Shown here: piece after piece, positions 49,300 through 62,544 of the stretch
Position numbering within the stretch: the stretch's first letter is position 1
Layout of the letters: the number at the start of each line of letters is the position of its first letter
Notes under the pieces: generated by a model
Database searches by the model: none
What the model was told of the DNA's origin: nothing
Seen by the model: the letters and a program-made list of their open reading frames with translations, nothing else
From: Piromyces finnis
Taxonomy: Eukaryota; Neocallimastigomycota; Neocallimastigomycetes; Neocallimastigales; Neocallimastigaceae
Assembly: GCA_002104945.1 (NCBI GenBank)
Contig: MCFH01000017.1
Span: 620,001-684,000, forward strand
Length of the DNA stretch: 64,000 bases
Direction of reading: 5' to 3'
Program-made: the position numbers and the translations under genes

Positions 49300-51010
49300 T
49301 TTTATTTTTGTATATTATTTTTTAATTATTGATTTTCTATTTTTATTTTATTCTTTTAAAAGTTTTCTTTTCTTTTTGTTATAATATTATAAACAATTAT
49401 ATATTTAAAATTATTAGTATTCTTATTTTGTTAAATAAATTACTTTTTTAAAAAAACATTAGTATTATTATTTTGATAAAAAAGATATTTATATTTTTAT
49501 AAAAAATTTTTATTTTCATTAGATTTATTTATCATAATATTATATTTTTTATTAAAACAACTTTATTTCAGTGTTTCATTTGTATTATTTATTGTATTTT
49601 AATAACTTTTCATAATCAAGATTAAAATTTAATATTGTCATTTTAAAATGTTTTGAAAATTTTAAAAACCTTTATATACTTTGTTTTACTATATATTATA
49701 CTTTTTTTTAATAATACTCTATTGGACTTTATGTTTTTTTTTTTATAAACACTATTTTCTTTAAACATATCATACCAAATTAATTTTTAAATATACCTAC
49801 ATTTAATTTAATACCATAAAAAATTTCAATTTTTATTATTATTATTATTATTATTAAATAATAGTAATGAATTTTACTTCAATTGCAATCCAAAATTCTC
49901 TTCTATTTTAACATTAATTTAAAATAGTTGAGTTAATGGTAACTTTTTTTTTTTTTAATTAATATTTTCTTTTTCTTTTTTAATTTAAAAAAAAAAGAAT
50001 GTTTTGATGAAATAAAATTTCAAAAAATAAAAAAAGAAAATAAAAATTAAAAGTATTAATATTAAAAGTAAAAAAAAAAAAAAAGTTTCAAAATTATATT
50101 AAATAAACTTTATTAATAAATAAACACATATTAATTTAAAATATATTAATAATATATTATTTCTAACCATTGATTAAAACATTTAATATAACTTTAAATA
50201 TAATAAATTACGAATTAGCATTAATGCTAGTTTATTTTTTTCTTTTTATAAATAAAATTAGTAATCAATTAAAAATGATGATTATTTAAAACTTTAATAC
50301 CAAGTCAATAATACTAATAACATTAACTTTTTTTTAATAATCAATAGAAATGAATGGCTAAAAAAAATAAAAATTATAGTTTTATAAAATAGTCTTTAAT
50401 TACTTTTCCTTTATTAGGCCTCATCGTCAAAAAAAAAAAAAAATTAATATTATTATTATTATTCATGATTAAAAATTAATAATTTAAATATATTAATTCA
50501 TGACATTAATATATGATAGCAATACTAATAATATATTGGCATATAACATTAAATATATTTGAATTATTATATAATTATATAATATAAATAAATAAATATA
50601 AAACTATAATGATATTAAAGCATTATATAAAAATGTATTGGTTAATATATCAAATTAATTTATTGATATAATAATATTATTATTAATTATAATCCTTAAT
50701 ATAAAATAGTAATTATATATTAATTTAATTAAAAATTATATATAAATAAACTTTATTAATTTTTAATTTATTTTATTAAATTTTTTAAAAATTTAATTAT
50801 TAAAGTTTATTAAAATTAAATTTATTTTAGTCTCACGAAAGGTGTGGAATTTTTATTATAAAAAAATAATTAAAAAAGGAATAATAAAAGAAATAATATT
50901 TGAATATATTATTTATATATAATATAAAAACTATGATGAATAGATAATTAAATATAATAATAATATATAAATCTACCTAATACTTTTATTATTATTCTAA
51001 TGATTAGTAT
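49300..51010. other. AT-rich intergenic region
   Basis: Upstream of the SH3 gene. Very A/T-rich with short ATT repeats (for example 49832-49855, 50440-50462) and T/A runs. No ORF of interest and no LTR boundary found. Confidence 0.5.
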
Positions 51011-51011
51011 G

Positions 51012-51326
51012 TATTAGTATTAGTATTAGTATTAGTATTAGTATTAGTATTAGTATTAGTATTAGTATTAGTATTAGTATTAGTATTAGTATTAGTATTA
51101 GTATTAGTATTAGTATTAGTATTAGTATTAGTATTAGTATTAGTATTAGTATTAGTATTAGTATTAGTATTAGTATTAGTATTAGTATTAGTATTAGTAT
51201 TAGTATTAGTATTAGTATTAGTATTAGTATTAGTATTAGTATTAGTATTAGTATTAGTATTAGTATTAGTATTAGTATTAGTATTAGTATTAGTATTAGT
51301 ATTAGTATTAGTATTAGTATTAGTAT

Positions 51327-51364
<38 letters not shown>

Positions 51365-51366
51365 TT
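51012..51366. repeat. (TATTAG)n hexanucleotide array, about 53 units, then (AGT)n
   Basis: Perfect TATTAG units run from 51012 to about 51329, followed by about nine AGT triplets and two more hexamers. It is the longest simple repeat in the window. Confidence 0.97.
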
Positions 51367-51684
51367 AGTACTAAAAATTTTTTATTAGTATTCTTGATAA
51401 GTAAAACTCTTTCTCTGTTGCTGGTTGCTGCTATGATGCTGTGTTACAGTTGCTATTTAAAAAAGAATTATATATAAATAGTAAATAACGAATCTAAATT
51501 TTTATTAAGCTTTCGGATAAATCACCAATTAAATATTTATTATAAAAATAGAATTGCTTTTTAAAAATAGTATAAGGAATTAAAAAAATGATTTGTTTTT
51601 TATTTCAAGTATTTAAAGATACTTTTTTATACTCCTCTAACGCATCTCTACTTTTTTTTAATGCACATCCAAAATATTTATATG
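51367..51684. other. Spacer between hexanucleotide array and hairpin
   Basis: Contains a slightly GC-richer piece (51410-51450) with GCTGGTTGCTGCTATGATGC. No ORF. Confidence 0.4.
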
Positions 51685-51752
51685 ATTTAGTAAAGGTTCT
51701 TATTATTTTTGAGGGCCGGTTTTCGGACCCTCAGAAATAATAACTACTAAAT
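51685..51752. ncRNA. Candidate structured RNA: long hairpin
   Basis: Nested arms ATTTAGTA/TACTAAAT, TTATTATTT/AAATAATAA, TGAGGG/CCCTCA and CCG/CGG close on a GTTTT loop, about 26 bp in 68 nt, with a small asymmetric bulge between the outer two arms. The GC-rich tip is exceptional in this AT-rich intergenic stretch. A T run follows at 51820. No known RNA family recognised; a foldback DNA element is the alternative. Confidence 0.4.
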
Positions 51753-53007
51753 CTTGTAGGTTTTATTATCTAAATGGCCTTTACAGCATGGCTACAAAAA
51801 AAGGCATCGTGGTAATTTTTTTTTGCTATTTTTTTTTAAAGCCAAGTTTTTTTTTATATTAAAAAATGCGGTAATTAGAGACAAAATATTATTAATATAT
51901 TATAAATATATTATCCGATTATATAATATATATGTAATATATATTATCAATTTAATTTAATTTAATTTTATTGTTGAATTTTGATCATAATTTTTAAATT
52001 GAAACTTTACACAATTGATGATGAAACAAATAATTATCTATGATCGGGATATATGGCATAGTAAATTATATAGAATATTTATTCTATTTTTTAAACTTTT
52101 TTAAAAACTTTAAATATAGTACTTTGTGGCTTTATTTCTATTTAAAAAATAATCCTTATTCTTATTATTTAAAAAAATTATTTTTTTTTTAAAAATAGAT
52201 CCATAACTCTATTCATTTTTTTTTCTTTTTATTAGCACATATCCACACCTTTACCAGAAGCAAATTCAAATAAATAGAATAATAGAAATCTTACTTTTTT
52301 TTTTTTTTTTAAAAAAAAGGACACTTTTCTTACTATCGTGATAAATATGCGTTGTTTTTCTACTATTAATAAAATCGTAAGATTATAAAAAGTTTAAAAA
52401 AATTTGACCAATAATATTTCCATTATTGAATTTATTTCATATATTAAAATAAAATAGAAACAATAGAATAAAGTATAATTAATAATTGCTATTGTGAAAT
52501 AATAGCAATTAAAACTTTTTAATATTAAATATTAATAAATATTATTGATTATTAAAGAGGTGGTGTATAATTATTAGGGAATTATGGAATAGAGGTGTAT
52601 AAAATAACAGTATAATGAGAAAGTGTTATGACATTTCATTTTATCACTAAGGAACAACTTGCTTGCTCATTATAATTATAGCATTGTACAATCTATTTAT
52701 CTCTACCTATATACATTGTTGTATAACATAATATAATATTGTATACATTATAGTATCATCCAAAAATGGATACAAAATAATTTTAATTTAAAATGAAAAT
52801 TATGATTTTTTATAGGTTTTAAAAATAAATTAAAAAAAAGGAGGAATAGCCAATAAATGAAAAGAAAATGAAATGCCAATTTTTTTAAAATAGGATATAA
52901 TAGAAAAAAAAAACACGTTGATAAAAGAATTAAAATTTTATTTAATAATAAAAAATAAAAACTTTAAATTAATAAATTTATTGAATTCCTTATTTATTTA
53001 ATTAAAA
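51753..53007. other. AT-rich intergenic region
   Basis: T-run/A-run junctions; no gene recognised. A GC-richer piece at 51775-51815 (GGCCTTTACAGCATGGCTAC) lies just after the hairpin and may belong to the same transcript. Confidence 0.4.
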
Positions 53008-53310
53008 ATGATGACACTGCAAGAATTAGAGACAAGTTGGAATGACTCTGAATACGAAAATGAAATTTATTATTTCCGCGAAAGAGAATGCAATCCTGGT
53101 AAGATTGCCTATATCTACATCAAAGATGAAGATAAAATTCATAAGCTTTCCATTCTAAAGGTAATATGCAGAAGCAACAACCCGGACGAATATGATTTAT
53201 TGTCTGAAGATTGCCTGTTTGACGGTGAAACAGAATTAAACGCAGATGCAAGCTGCGAATTCATCACAGACAAAGACTGCTATCTTGTCTGGTTCAAATA
53301 CGCAGACTAA
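53008..53310 (+). CDS. Small acidic protein of unknown function, bacterial-like codon use (100 aa)
   Basis: ATG ATG at 53008 opens a 100-codon ORF ending TAA. The protein is acidic (many Asp/Glu), has five Cys (RECNPG, VICRSN, EDCLF, SCEF, DCYL) and mixed hydrophobic strands, with no signal peptide or membrane span. It uses TGC, AAC, GAC, CTG and CGC codons that are rare in the other genes here, and its GC content stands out against the flanks. It has no intron. I do not recognise the family. Transfer from a bacterium is a reasonable inference; a fast-evolving native gene is the alternative. Confidence 0.55.
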   Translation: MMTLQELETSWNDSEYENEIYYFRERECNPGKIAYIYIKDEDKIHKLSILKVICRSNNPDEYDLLSEDCLFDGETELNADASCEFITDKDCYLVWFKYAD

Positions 53311-53413
53311 ACAAAAACAACACCTACTCTCATGCTAATTAATTAAGAACATTTTGATTTCTTGATACCAATAATTCGCATTGTGTTTTTAGGAAAAACC
53401 TAATCTGTTAGGG

Positions 53414-53617
53414 GTGTTTAAAATCAAAAATACCCTTCAGCAACTAGTAATTATTGGTAGATATTTCTTTTTGTTTAAAAATAGACATAACAATATGGTC
53501 GGATTCACTCAGCCGACCTTAATAAAGGTAATGGGATATTCAATTTTTAAGCAACTCTGTAAACGAATTAAATTGAAGTCTTTGGTTTCATATTACAATG
53601 AATATCAGCCCATATAA
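53414..53617 (+). CDS. Short ORF of uncertain status, GC-richer patch (up to 67 codons)
   Basis: The frame has a GTG at 53414 and a first ATG inside. It reads VGFTQPTLIKVMGYSIFK then LCKRIKLKSLVSYYNEYQPI. It contains a GGTCGG...CCGACC inverted repeat (about 53497-53518). It lies 100 bp after the bacterial-like ORF and shares its composition, so both may come from one imported segment. It is too short to identify and may be a fragment. Confidence 0.3.
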   Translation: MFKIKNTLQQLVIIGRYFFLFKNRHNNMVGFTQPTLIKVMGYSIFKQLCKRIKLKSLVSYYNEYQPI

Positions 53618-53750
53618 TACTGAATTAAATAAATTAACTAATTTATTAAAAGTAGAATCCTTTTTAATTAAAGTACTATTTATTTAATCTATTATTTAAA
53701 TAATATTATTTTATCCATTCATTTATTTATTTATGTATTTATTTATGTAT

Positions 53751-53825
<75 letters not shown>

Positions 53826-54729
53826 TTCATTTATTCATTTATTGATTGATTTGAGATAAATGTTTTCATAAAATGAAAATAGTATTCATTAAAAACAAAA
53901 ATTGAATTGATAAACTTTCCACTTTTTAACATTTTTTTTTAAATGACTTTATTGGTATTTTATTCATATTCATATTTATATTAGTAGTAATAAATAACTT
54001 GATTATAATTTTAAATGATTAATTATTGGTATTTTTTTTAATAAAAAAAAGAAAGAATTCGAGGGAAGGGATTTACTATAGTTATTTTACTCTTATCAAA
54101 AAAATATAATTACATTTTAAATAGTAAGGTTTCTGCCTATGAGAAAAATTTCTCAATAACAAATTTAAATTCTTTTTTAAAAAAAAATAGATTTATGATT
54201 TATAAAATCGAATTTTTCTTTTAAGATACAATTTACTAAATATTTAATAGTAATAATCCATTTTTTATTTTTATTTTTTTTTATTGAAGAAATAAACATA
54301 ATGTATTGTCTTATTAAATAGTATTTTTAATTTTTACTATTTAATAATACATTTCATTAATGCTAATTAGTCCATATTTTTCTCAATATCAAGTATAATA
54401 CAAAGTTTGTTAAACATATGGTAAATAAATTATTAGATAATGAAAATTAAAAGTTTATTTTAAATAATAATCATGAAAATAAGCTATTTTTAAGGCGTTT
54501 AAAAACACTAACGTTTTCTTACAAAATTTATTTACATATTTTGATTCCTGATATCTCTTTTATTCTCAATATTTTTATATTACAATAGTAAGAATTTATA
54601 TTTTTTCATATCATATAATAAATAGAGCAAGTTTCTAGGCTGTTTTTAATATGATCATTAGTGTTTTCATGAAAAATATTATTCTTTTTATAAGAGACAA
54701 GTAAATTATTAAATTTTTCATTTGTTGCT
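53618..54729. other. AT-rich spacer with (TTTA)n
   Basis: A tetranucleotide array (TTTA/TTTG variants) at 53720-53844. The rest is A/T-rich without genes. Confidence 0.5.
53720..53844. repeat. (ATTT)n microsatellite
   Basis: About 30 tetranucleotide units with a few ATGT and ATTC variants at the edges. Confidence 0.93.
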
Positions 54730-55400
54730 TATATCTAAAATTAACACCTAAAAAATATGATGATATAAAATTCTTGATTACAAAAATAAGGAATATATAT
54801 TTCATTTTCTTTATATTCTATAAATCTTTGGATAAATTTATAACATAGTGAATGTGTTACATGTATTATAAAAACGGGTGTATTACTATATATTCGAGGC
54901 AATGTAACAAAAAATTTTTTTGTCATCTCAAAATTGTATTATCAAATTATGAATTATAATAATAATTTGGATCTTCCATTAATTCTTTAAACCTCAAATT
55001 TTACATAATTAGGATCTTTTAAAGAAATTTTTTTTTAATTCTATCATTATCACAAAGAAAGAACTAAATAATAATACAATAAGATGGATTCATAGAAATT
55101 CTCATAAAACTTTACAAAACCCGTTATATTCTAAAGTTGAAATTTCATTAATTTTCAAATGTTTATTATTAGGTTTACTATTTGGATCTTTTTCAACTTT
55201 ATTCCCCTTTTCATTCTTTTTTTATTTTCATAAAAAAATAAAGATATTTTCATTCTATCAAAGTCATAAAACTTATTTCTTCTTCTTCTTCTTCTTCTTC
55301 TTCTTCTATAGCATAGTCAATTAAATTTATCATCACCATTATCTCTATTGATAGAATCATTATCATTATTGCTTAAACTTTTTTTTCTGCTTAATAAAAA
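54730..55400 (-). pseudogene. Possible decayed coding region, minus strand
   Basis: Minus-strand pieces in different frames look protein-like: an Asn/Asp/Ser-rich run, a poly-Glu run of about 10 residues (55275-55310), and MTKKFFVTLPRIYSNTPVF (54926 downwards) with HVTHSLCYKFIQRFIEYKE. Stops separate them and no intron model is obvious. No family recognised. Confidence 0.3.
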
Positions 55401-57360
55401 TTAAAAGTTATTATTAAAAGATATAATAAAGCCTCTTTCTTTATGAAAACTCATGATTTTTATGTATATATAATTTATTAACTATTTTGGTATAAAAGTT
55501 AATTTATATAAAATTTCTATTTCTACATTTTATTATACATGGGGATAATATTCATTAAAATAATATATGATATATGTATTTTTAGGTGGAAATATTTGTT
55601 TAAAACAGATTAAAAGGTCATTAGAAATTATTTTTTTTTTTTAAAAAAAAAAAAAGATAATATTTATAAAAACAAATATATATATTTGTTTTAAAACATT
55701 TCTGATTGTCAGCATTTTTCCATAATTTAGTTTTCATCCTGCACCATTAATTGGCATCAGTTTTTCCACAGTAACTATATTTACTACAACATTTGTTTAC
55801 TTTGACATTTGTAAATACAATTAGAAAAATTTTCACATTTTATCATTAGATAGTATGGTTGGAATTGAATGTTATTTTTTTTTTTTTTTTGTGTGTGTGT
55901 GTGTGTTCTAACACTTTTAGTATAAAGCGTTTTCAAGTAACTTTAATGAAGAAAGAAAAACTTTAAAAAGAAAAAAAATTAATTAAAAAAGATATAATTA
56001 AATAATATTTTATACAAAAGAAAAGGATTTTAAAGAAGATTCCAAAAAATAAAAATTAAATCATTATAAGAATTTTGTTTTTTTTTAAAGTTTTTTGGTT
56101 GTTATTTTAATAAGAAAAGAAAAGTTAAGTAGTAAAGAAAACTTTTATTTTAATATTTACAAATTAAAAAAAAAAAAAAGAATGATCTTTCCACACGTTT
56201 ATTAACATAACTAAAAAGTGAATTGTTTTAAAATATTTTAATTTTAGTGGATTTCCAATTTTAATGATTATTTTTTAATGATAATGAATAACCTTGGGAT
56301 ATGTTTTTATTTCTTTATAATGATTTATTTCAAATGTATAAAAAGTGGTATGCTTACTAAAAAAATATAAAAATTAAATATAATTACATATCTCATAAAA
56401 AAAAAAGCAATAATTAAATAATGAATTATATTTATATCTATAGATTATTAGTTATATATATATCTATATTATATATTATTGCATTAAAAAAAAAAAAGAA
56501 TAATATGAAAAACTTTGCTATTCCGTTAATTTTGATTTTGAATTTTAACTTAACTTTATTTCTATAACAACGTTTCTTCTTATCTCTTTAATGATTATTA
56601 AATAAAATAATAATTAAGAAGATTAATGTTTATTAATAGATAACACCATTATTTATTTTACATTTTCATTATTTATTATAAAGTATTATTACCGATTACT
56701 ATTACTATTACTATTACTATTACTATTACTATTACTATTACTATTACTATTACTATTACTATTACTATTACTATTACTATTACTATTACTATTACTATTA
56801 CTATTACTATTACTATTACTATTACTATTACTATTACTATTACTATTACTATTACTATTACTATTACTATTACTATTACTATTACTATTACTATTACTAT
56901 TACTATTACTATTACCGATTATTTTAATTAATTTAATATTTTTTTTTAAATTTTTTTTAATTATTGCCCTGTCCGTTCCATTTTTTTTTTAAATTATTAT
57001 TTTAAAAAAAAATTTTTTTTTTTTCATAATGGAAGATTGAAAAATTGAAATGATATTTAAAATTAAAAGTTGAATCTATTTTTTTTTTGAAAAAAAAAAA
57101 AAATAAAAGAAAAGAAACAAATATTCTATTATCAAATTTGTCAATGTTTAAAACAATTCAAGGAATAATAAAGATTTAATTTTAGTACCTTAAAAATTTA
57201 TTTATTTATCTATAGTAATAATAAATTGATTGAATCATTTTTTAAAGAATAAAATTAAATTCTATTATAAAGGAAGACCCATCAATTGAATAATTTTTAC
57301 AACGGAAATAATCATAAATCAAGATTTATATAAAATATCATTTTAAAATATTTTACAATA
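55401..57360. other. AT-rich intergenic region with (TATTAC)n
   Basis: Homopolymers, a (GT)n tract near 55892-55906 and the hexanucleotide array at 56690-56920. No gene recognised. Confidence 0.5.
56690..56920. repeat. (TATTAC)n hexanucleotide array, about 36 units
   Basis: A perfect array bracketed by TACCGATTA on each side. The unit differs by one base from the TATTAG array at 51012. Confidence 0.96.
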
Positions 57361-58743
57361 ATGGATAATAAAAATAAAGATATAAAATCTGAACCTTCTT
57401 CTTTCTTGGTTCAAGATTATACTCCAAAAAACACTATATCACTAAACAAGTCAGGAAGTAAAAGTTCATTTGTTAAAGAAGAAAAATATGAATTCAATGC
57501 ACCAAAATATTATGATTTTGAAGCAGGTACTCCAAGTACTAATGTAGATTCCTGGTTTGGTGAGTATTACATTTATATATTAATATATATTAAAATTAAA
57601 AAAAAATAATAATTTTTATTTATAAAAATGATAAATTTCTATATTTTGTGTGTGTCCATGTGTTTTTTTTTTTTTTTAATTTAATTTAATATATTTATAT
57701 AAACTTTAGACACTCTGGTAGATACACCATGTAATAAAACAATGATTTCATCTAGGATGATGAATAGGTAATGCAAAAATGCCATAAATTTTAAATTTGT
57801 TAAAAAAATGATTTAGTTAATAATCTTTTTTTTTTTTCATTTTATAAATTAATTTTATAGTCAAGAGAAAAAGTTATTTACACCCCCATCAAATAATATA
57901 AAAGAAACGCCAACGAATAAGAATAATGATAAAGGAAAAGAGATAGAAAAAGAAGAAAAAGAATATGATAATATAAAAGAATTAAAAAATAAAGTCAAAA
58001 AAGAAAATGTTGAAACAATAAAGAAAACTGGTATAAATAAGGAAAAGACAAATGCAAATTTAAATGAAAATACATATTCAAATACCAATATTAATACCAA
58101 TACCAATAATGATGATAATACTAATGATAATAATACCACTGTTCATAATAAACCATCTGAAATAAATAATAATGTAGATAGTAATATCACTAATAGTCAT
58201 TCAAGTATTTATAATAATATCAATACTAATACAAGTAAATTATCAAATATATTGAGTTCTTGGGATACCCACGAAAAAAATAAAATTACAAATCAAGCAA
58301 ATGAGAATATTAAACAATATTTAACTAATTCCTTCCGAACTGAAATTCACAATTTAAATAGAGGAAAAAGTAGAAAAAGAACAGAAAAAATCGTAGAACA
58401 AAATAATAAAATAGAAAATTTTAGAATAAAATCATCCAAACCCATTTTAACAAGTAAGCCTGTGAATATAAATACCAGCGAATTAAGAACAGAATTGTTT
58501 GTAAAGAGAGAAGTAAGTCGTACTATCGTTATGAAAAAAAAGACTTTTTTTTTAATAAAAAGAAATATAACTTTTTATTATTTCATAATAATTTTTTTTT
58601 TATTTAAAAAATTGCATAATTTTTTGATTTGATTTGATATAGAATTTTTATTAAATTTTTTAAAAATTTTACAAAAACAATAACTAATAAAAAAAATTTT
58701 ATTTTTTCTCATTCATTTTAATTTTTATTAACAACATAACACC

Positions 58744-58782
<39 letters not shown>

Positions 58783-61700
58783 ATTGAAAAATAACATTTT
58801 TAATATTCACATTTTTTAAAAAAAAAAGAAATCAAGACTTAGTGAAACCAGTGAGAATGAAAAACCTGTAGAATTTGAATCACGCATAAATACTATTTTA
58901 AAGTTTAAAAATACGCTTAGAAGACAATCTGTAAGTGCAATGCTATATAATATTTTTAAAATTCATTTAAATTTAAAATATTAAATATCATACTATTCAT
59001 ATTATTCATATTGTATGATCTATTTATCCATTTATATAAAAAACAAAGAAACAATATAAAAGAAAATTAAAGTTAACAATACCTAAATCACCAAATATTA
59101 CTAAAGTTGTCCCAAGAAAAAGTAGAGATAATTGGATAGTTAAACCAGTTATGGAGAAAAAGAAGTCCAGGATTTCTTTAGAAAAATTATTTAGTAAACC
59201 CTTTGAAATTCAAGTACCTCATCGTATGCTTCCATTACCAAAATTTTCCCTATCATCTGATAAGCTGAGACAACAACGACTTTCTCAAATTAAACAAAAT
59301 TTAATAAAGGAGCAAGAATCAGACCAACAAAAAGCAGAATTTCATGCCAGTGAAGCTTCCAATATTATACTATCCAATAGAACTGTAAGTAATACTAATC
59401 TTTTTCCCAAATATTATTTTGAAAATAATAATGATAGATTCAAGCAAGCAAACAAACAAACAAAAAAAAAAAGGAATAATTCTAAATATATTTTGATTAT
59501 TAATATTTATAATAATAAATTTAATTTTTTTTTTTTTTTATATTATACCTTTAAATTTTCAAAGAATGTCAATGTTGTTGAAAGATTATATCATATAAAA
59601 CGAAATGTACCTGCAATAGAAAAAAAAGAAAACGTTTATAAATTTAAAGCTAGACCAGTACCAAAATTAAAACCATTTATAATAAAAAGAATAGATAAAC
59701 CTTTAACAGAAGCCATTAGTCCAATCCTACATTCAGAAATAAGAATGAAAGAAAGACAATTATTTGATGAAAAAGTTCATCAGCATCAAATGGAAATGGA
59801 AAAACTTCAAAAAGAAATGGAATTAGAAAAAGAAGTAATATTTTACCACCATTATTCCTATCATTTATTTATTTTTATTTTTATTTTTATTTTTTTTTTT
59901 TTAATAAACTATAGCATCATATTATATCATATATATCTATTTATATATCTATTTGTTTTCCTTTTTAAAATACAATATAATATTATATATTTGTTTGTTT
60001 TCCTTATTTAATTGTAAATTATTTACATTTATATATATATTTTTTTTTCGTATTGAATAATAGAAAAGAGAAAAGATATGGATAAAACAATTAAGAAAGA
60101 AAATAGTTCATCATGCAAAACCAGCACCAAATCCAAATTTAGTTTTTCGAATTAAACCATCTCATCAACAATTAACTATTCCAAAATCACCATCATTTGG
60201 GCATCAACGTCCATACAAAACAATTCAAATGAACTCAATCCATAGACAAATGGATCATCGTATAAGAAATTTAAGTCATGAATCTAAAAGTTTAAAAGGT
60301 AGAATAAAAAATTTAAACAGTGAACCCAAAGAAATAGATGATCAAAGAAGAATTTCAAACGAAGAATCAATAGAATTTGATGAGAATGATATTAGTAGAA
60401 TTTCATATGCATCTACTTCATCATCGTATGCCTCAAATCATCCTAAAGAATCAGAATCTGATTCATTATCATCATCCTTATTAAAAATTAACCATCCCAA
60501 TAAACTACTTCGTAAAAATACAGCATTAACAACAACACCTTCTGTATCAACAACAACAACCCATCAATTAGAACCAAAAAAAGTTTCTTCGGAAACATTG
60601 AAAAAAACAATAAAAAAAGAAGTTCCAACAAGATCACTATCTTCTTCAGCATTAATGTCAGTATCCTCTTCCATGAATACCTCCACCTCACCTTTAACAT
60701 CACCAATTTCACGTTCAAAATCATCTCGTTCCTCATTTTCAGTATCATCCTCTGTTACATTAAAAAATTCCCGTGTGAGTACTTCTACGGATTCATTAAC
60801 TTCTAAAGCCTCAAACATCACCACAGATCCGTTAAAGCCAGTAAAATCAGAGCAACCAGAAGTTAATTTATCTACTTCTAGATCTACCTCCACTAAAAAA
60901 AATTCGATAGGTCATCATCAAGATCAATCGGAATCATTTTTTAATTCCCTAGCCTCTGATATATCAAAAACCGTTACTTTAGACAATGCCTCAACTCATT
61001 CTTCAACATCAGCTTTTTCAGATAAACATTCCTCCTCAACCACCACCAAAGTACTTAAAAATATTCAACAACAGCAGCAGCAAAAGCAACTTAAACGACG
61101 CCAAGATCAAGAAAAGCAGTTACAGCAACATAAAAAACAAAAGCAAAAACAACAAGAACAAGAAAAACAATCACAAGAATTAAGAAAACAGGAAAAAGAA
61201 AAATTAAAAAAATTTATGAGTAAAGATTTTAATTATCAAGGACAAGAAAAATTCCTTCAGCAAGTAAAACAAAAGCAAAAAGTTCAAGAGCAACTTTTAC
61301 AACAGCAAGCGCAACAAAGACAGCAAGAACAAGAACAAAAGCAAGTATTGCAAGAAAAAGAAAAACAGCAAGAACAAAATCAGCAACAAAAACCATTAGT
61401 AAAAGTTAAAAAAGAAGTAACCACCTCTCCAAAAGATACTAGAAAATTAAATAGTACTACTAAATCATTAAAAAATACCCATTCCTCAAAGCAAGAAATA
61501 TCATCATCAAACGATAAAATAAATTCACAAAAAGAAAAGCAACCTCAACCCGAAAATAATTTATTATCATCGCCAATTTCTGTTCTAGATATGTTTTCAC
61601 CTGCCAAAAAGAGGCCATTTCCTAGTTCTACAGAATACAATAAAAAAAGAAATTTATCGAGTAGTGGTGGCAAAGAAGACCATCAACCCCAAAATGAAAG

Positions 61701-62544
61701 TCATCGTACACAAAAATTATTTGATACCATTCATAATCATCAAACCAAGTCATCCGTAAATCCAACAACGACATCAAATTTACCTGAACTTTCATCACAA
61801 GAGAATATGATACCTTCAAATATTCAAGGACTTCAGAAAAGAACTAAGGCGCGTTCCAAGTCTTTTATTGATACTAATCGTAATACCAGTGATTATACAC
61901 AACATCAAAAAGCTAGGCTTAGTGATGTTAGTATGAATATCAAGCAAAATATATTAAATGATATCATGTCATTTTCTCCTATCATGAATACCGACTCACC
62001 CTCACCCTTCATTCTAAGTGAAAAGGATAGACAAAAATTAAAAAAGCGTAATTTATTTAGTTCTCCACAAACCAAAAAATTTGAAGTTGCACAACGTGAA
62101 TCGTCCATTGAGCATGAACAACGAAGAAAATCCGAATTTTTAAATAAAATTTTATATGGCGACAAGATCAAAAAAGAAAAGGAAGAAAAGGAAGAAAGAA
62201 GTAAACAAAATACGACAAAAGCTGAAAATTATAAGGTACAATGGATTACCATTGATGAAATAAAAAAAAATAAAAGATCAGATGAAACTGGCGGTCATTT
62301 ACCATTTGAAATTACACCATTAAAAACAAGTCTTTCTGATCTTGATACACCTCGTCATCCAACTCTACCATTAGATAATAATTTATACAAAACACCCGAA
62401 AATCATATTCTTCATTCTCATCCACTACCACCACCACCATCCGAAGAAGAAGAAATTAATGAAAGTTCCACAAAAATTTCTTCCTTGATATCAAAAGTGA
62501 CAAGAAGAACATCCAGAAGACTTAGACCATCCCTAATAAATTAA
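57361..62544 (+). CDS. TPX2-like spindle assembly factor (7 exons, 1365 aa)
   Basis: Exons: 57361-57559, 57710-57767, 57861-58512, 58829-58930, 59049-59384, 59565-59834, 60064-62544, all GT-AG, total 4098 nt. In animals and plants TPX2 activates Aurora A and nucleates spindle microtubules under Ran/importin control. Residues 43-66 read YEFNAPKYYDF then NVDSWF, the spacing and residues of the Aurora-A-binding N-terminus. Residues about 476-538 (FKARPVPKLKPFIIKR, then SEIRMKERQLFDEKV and a coiled coil) resemble the TPX2 importin-binding region. Residues 548-578 (LRKKIVHHAKPAPNP, LTIPKSPSFG) are the C-terminal TPX2-domain signature. An FHA motif (KAEFHASEA) lies near 432. Beyond this is a long Ser/Thr-rich, then Gln-rich (about 870-985) extension not typical of vertebrate TPX2 (about 750 aa). 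Well supported as TPX2 family; one-to-one orthology is unproven. Confidence 0.85.

Noticed and set aside
51012-51366. CRISPR array or telomeric repeat
   Set aside because: Uninterrupted hexamers without spacers, not a telomere-type G-run repeat, internal to the contig and near genes.
60488-60893. Minus-strand ORFs opposite TPX2
   Set aside because: Shadows of the Ser/Thr-rich coding strand; no features of their own.
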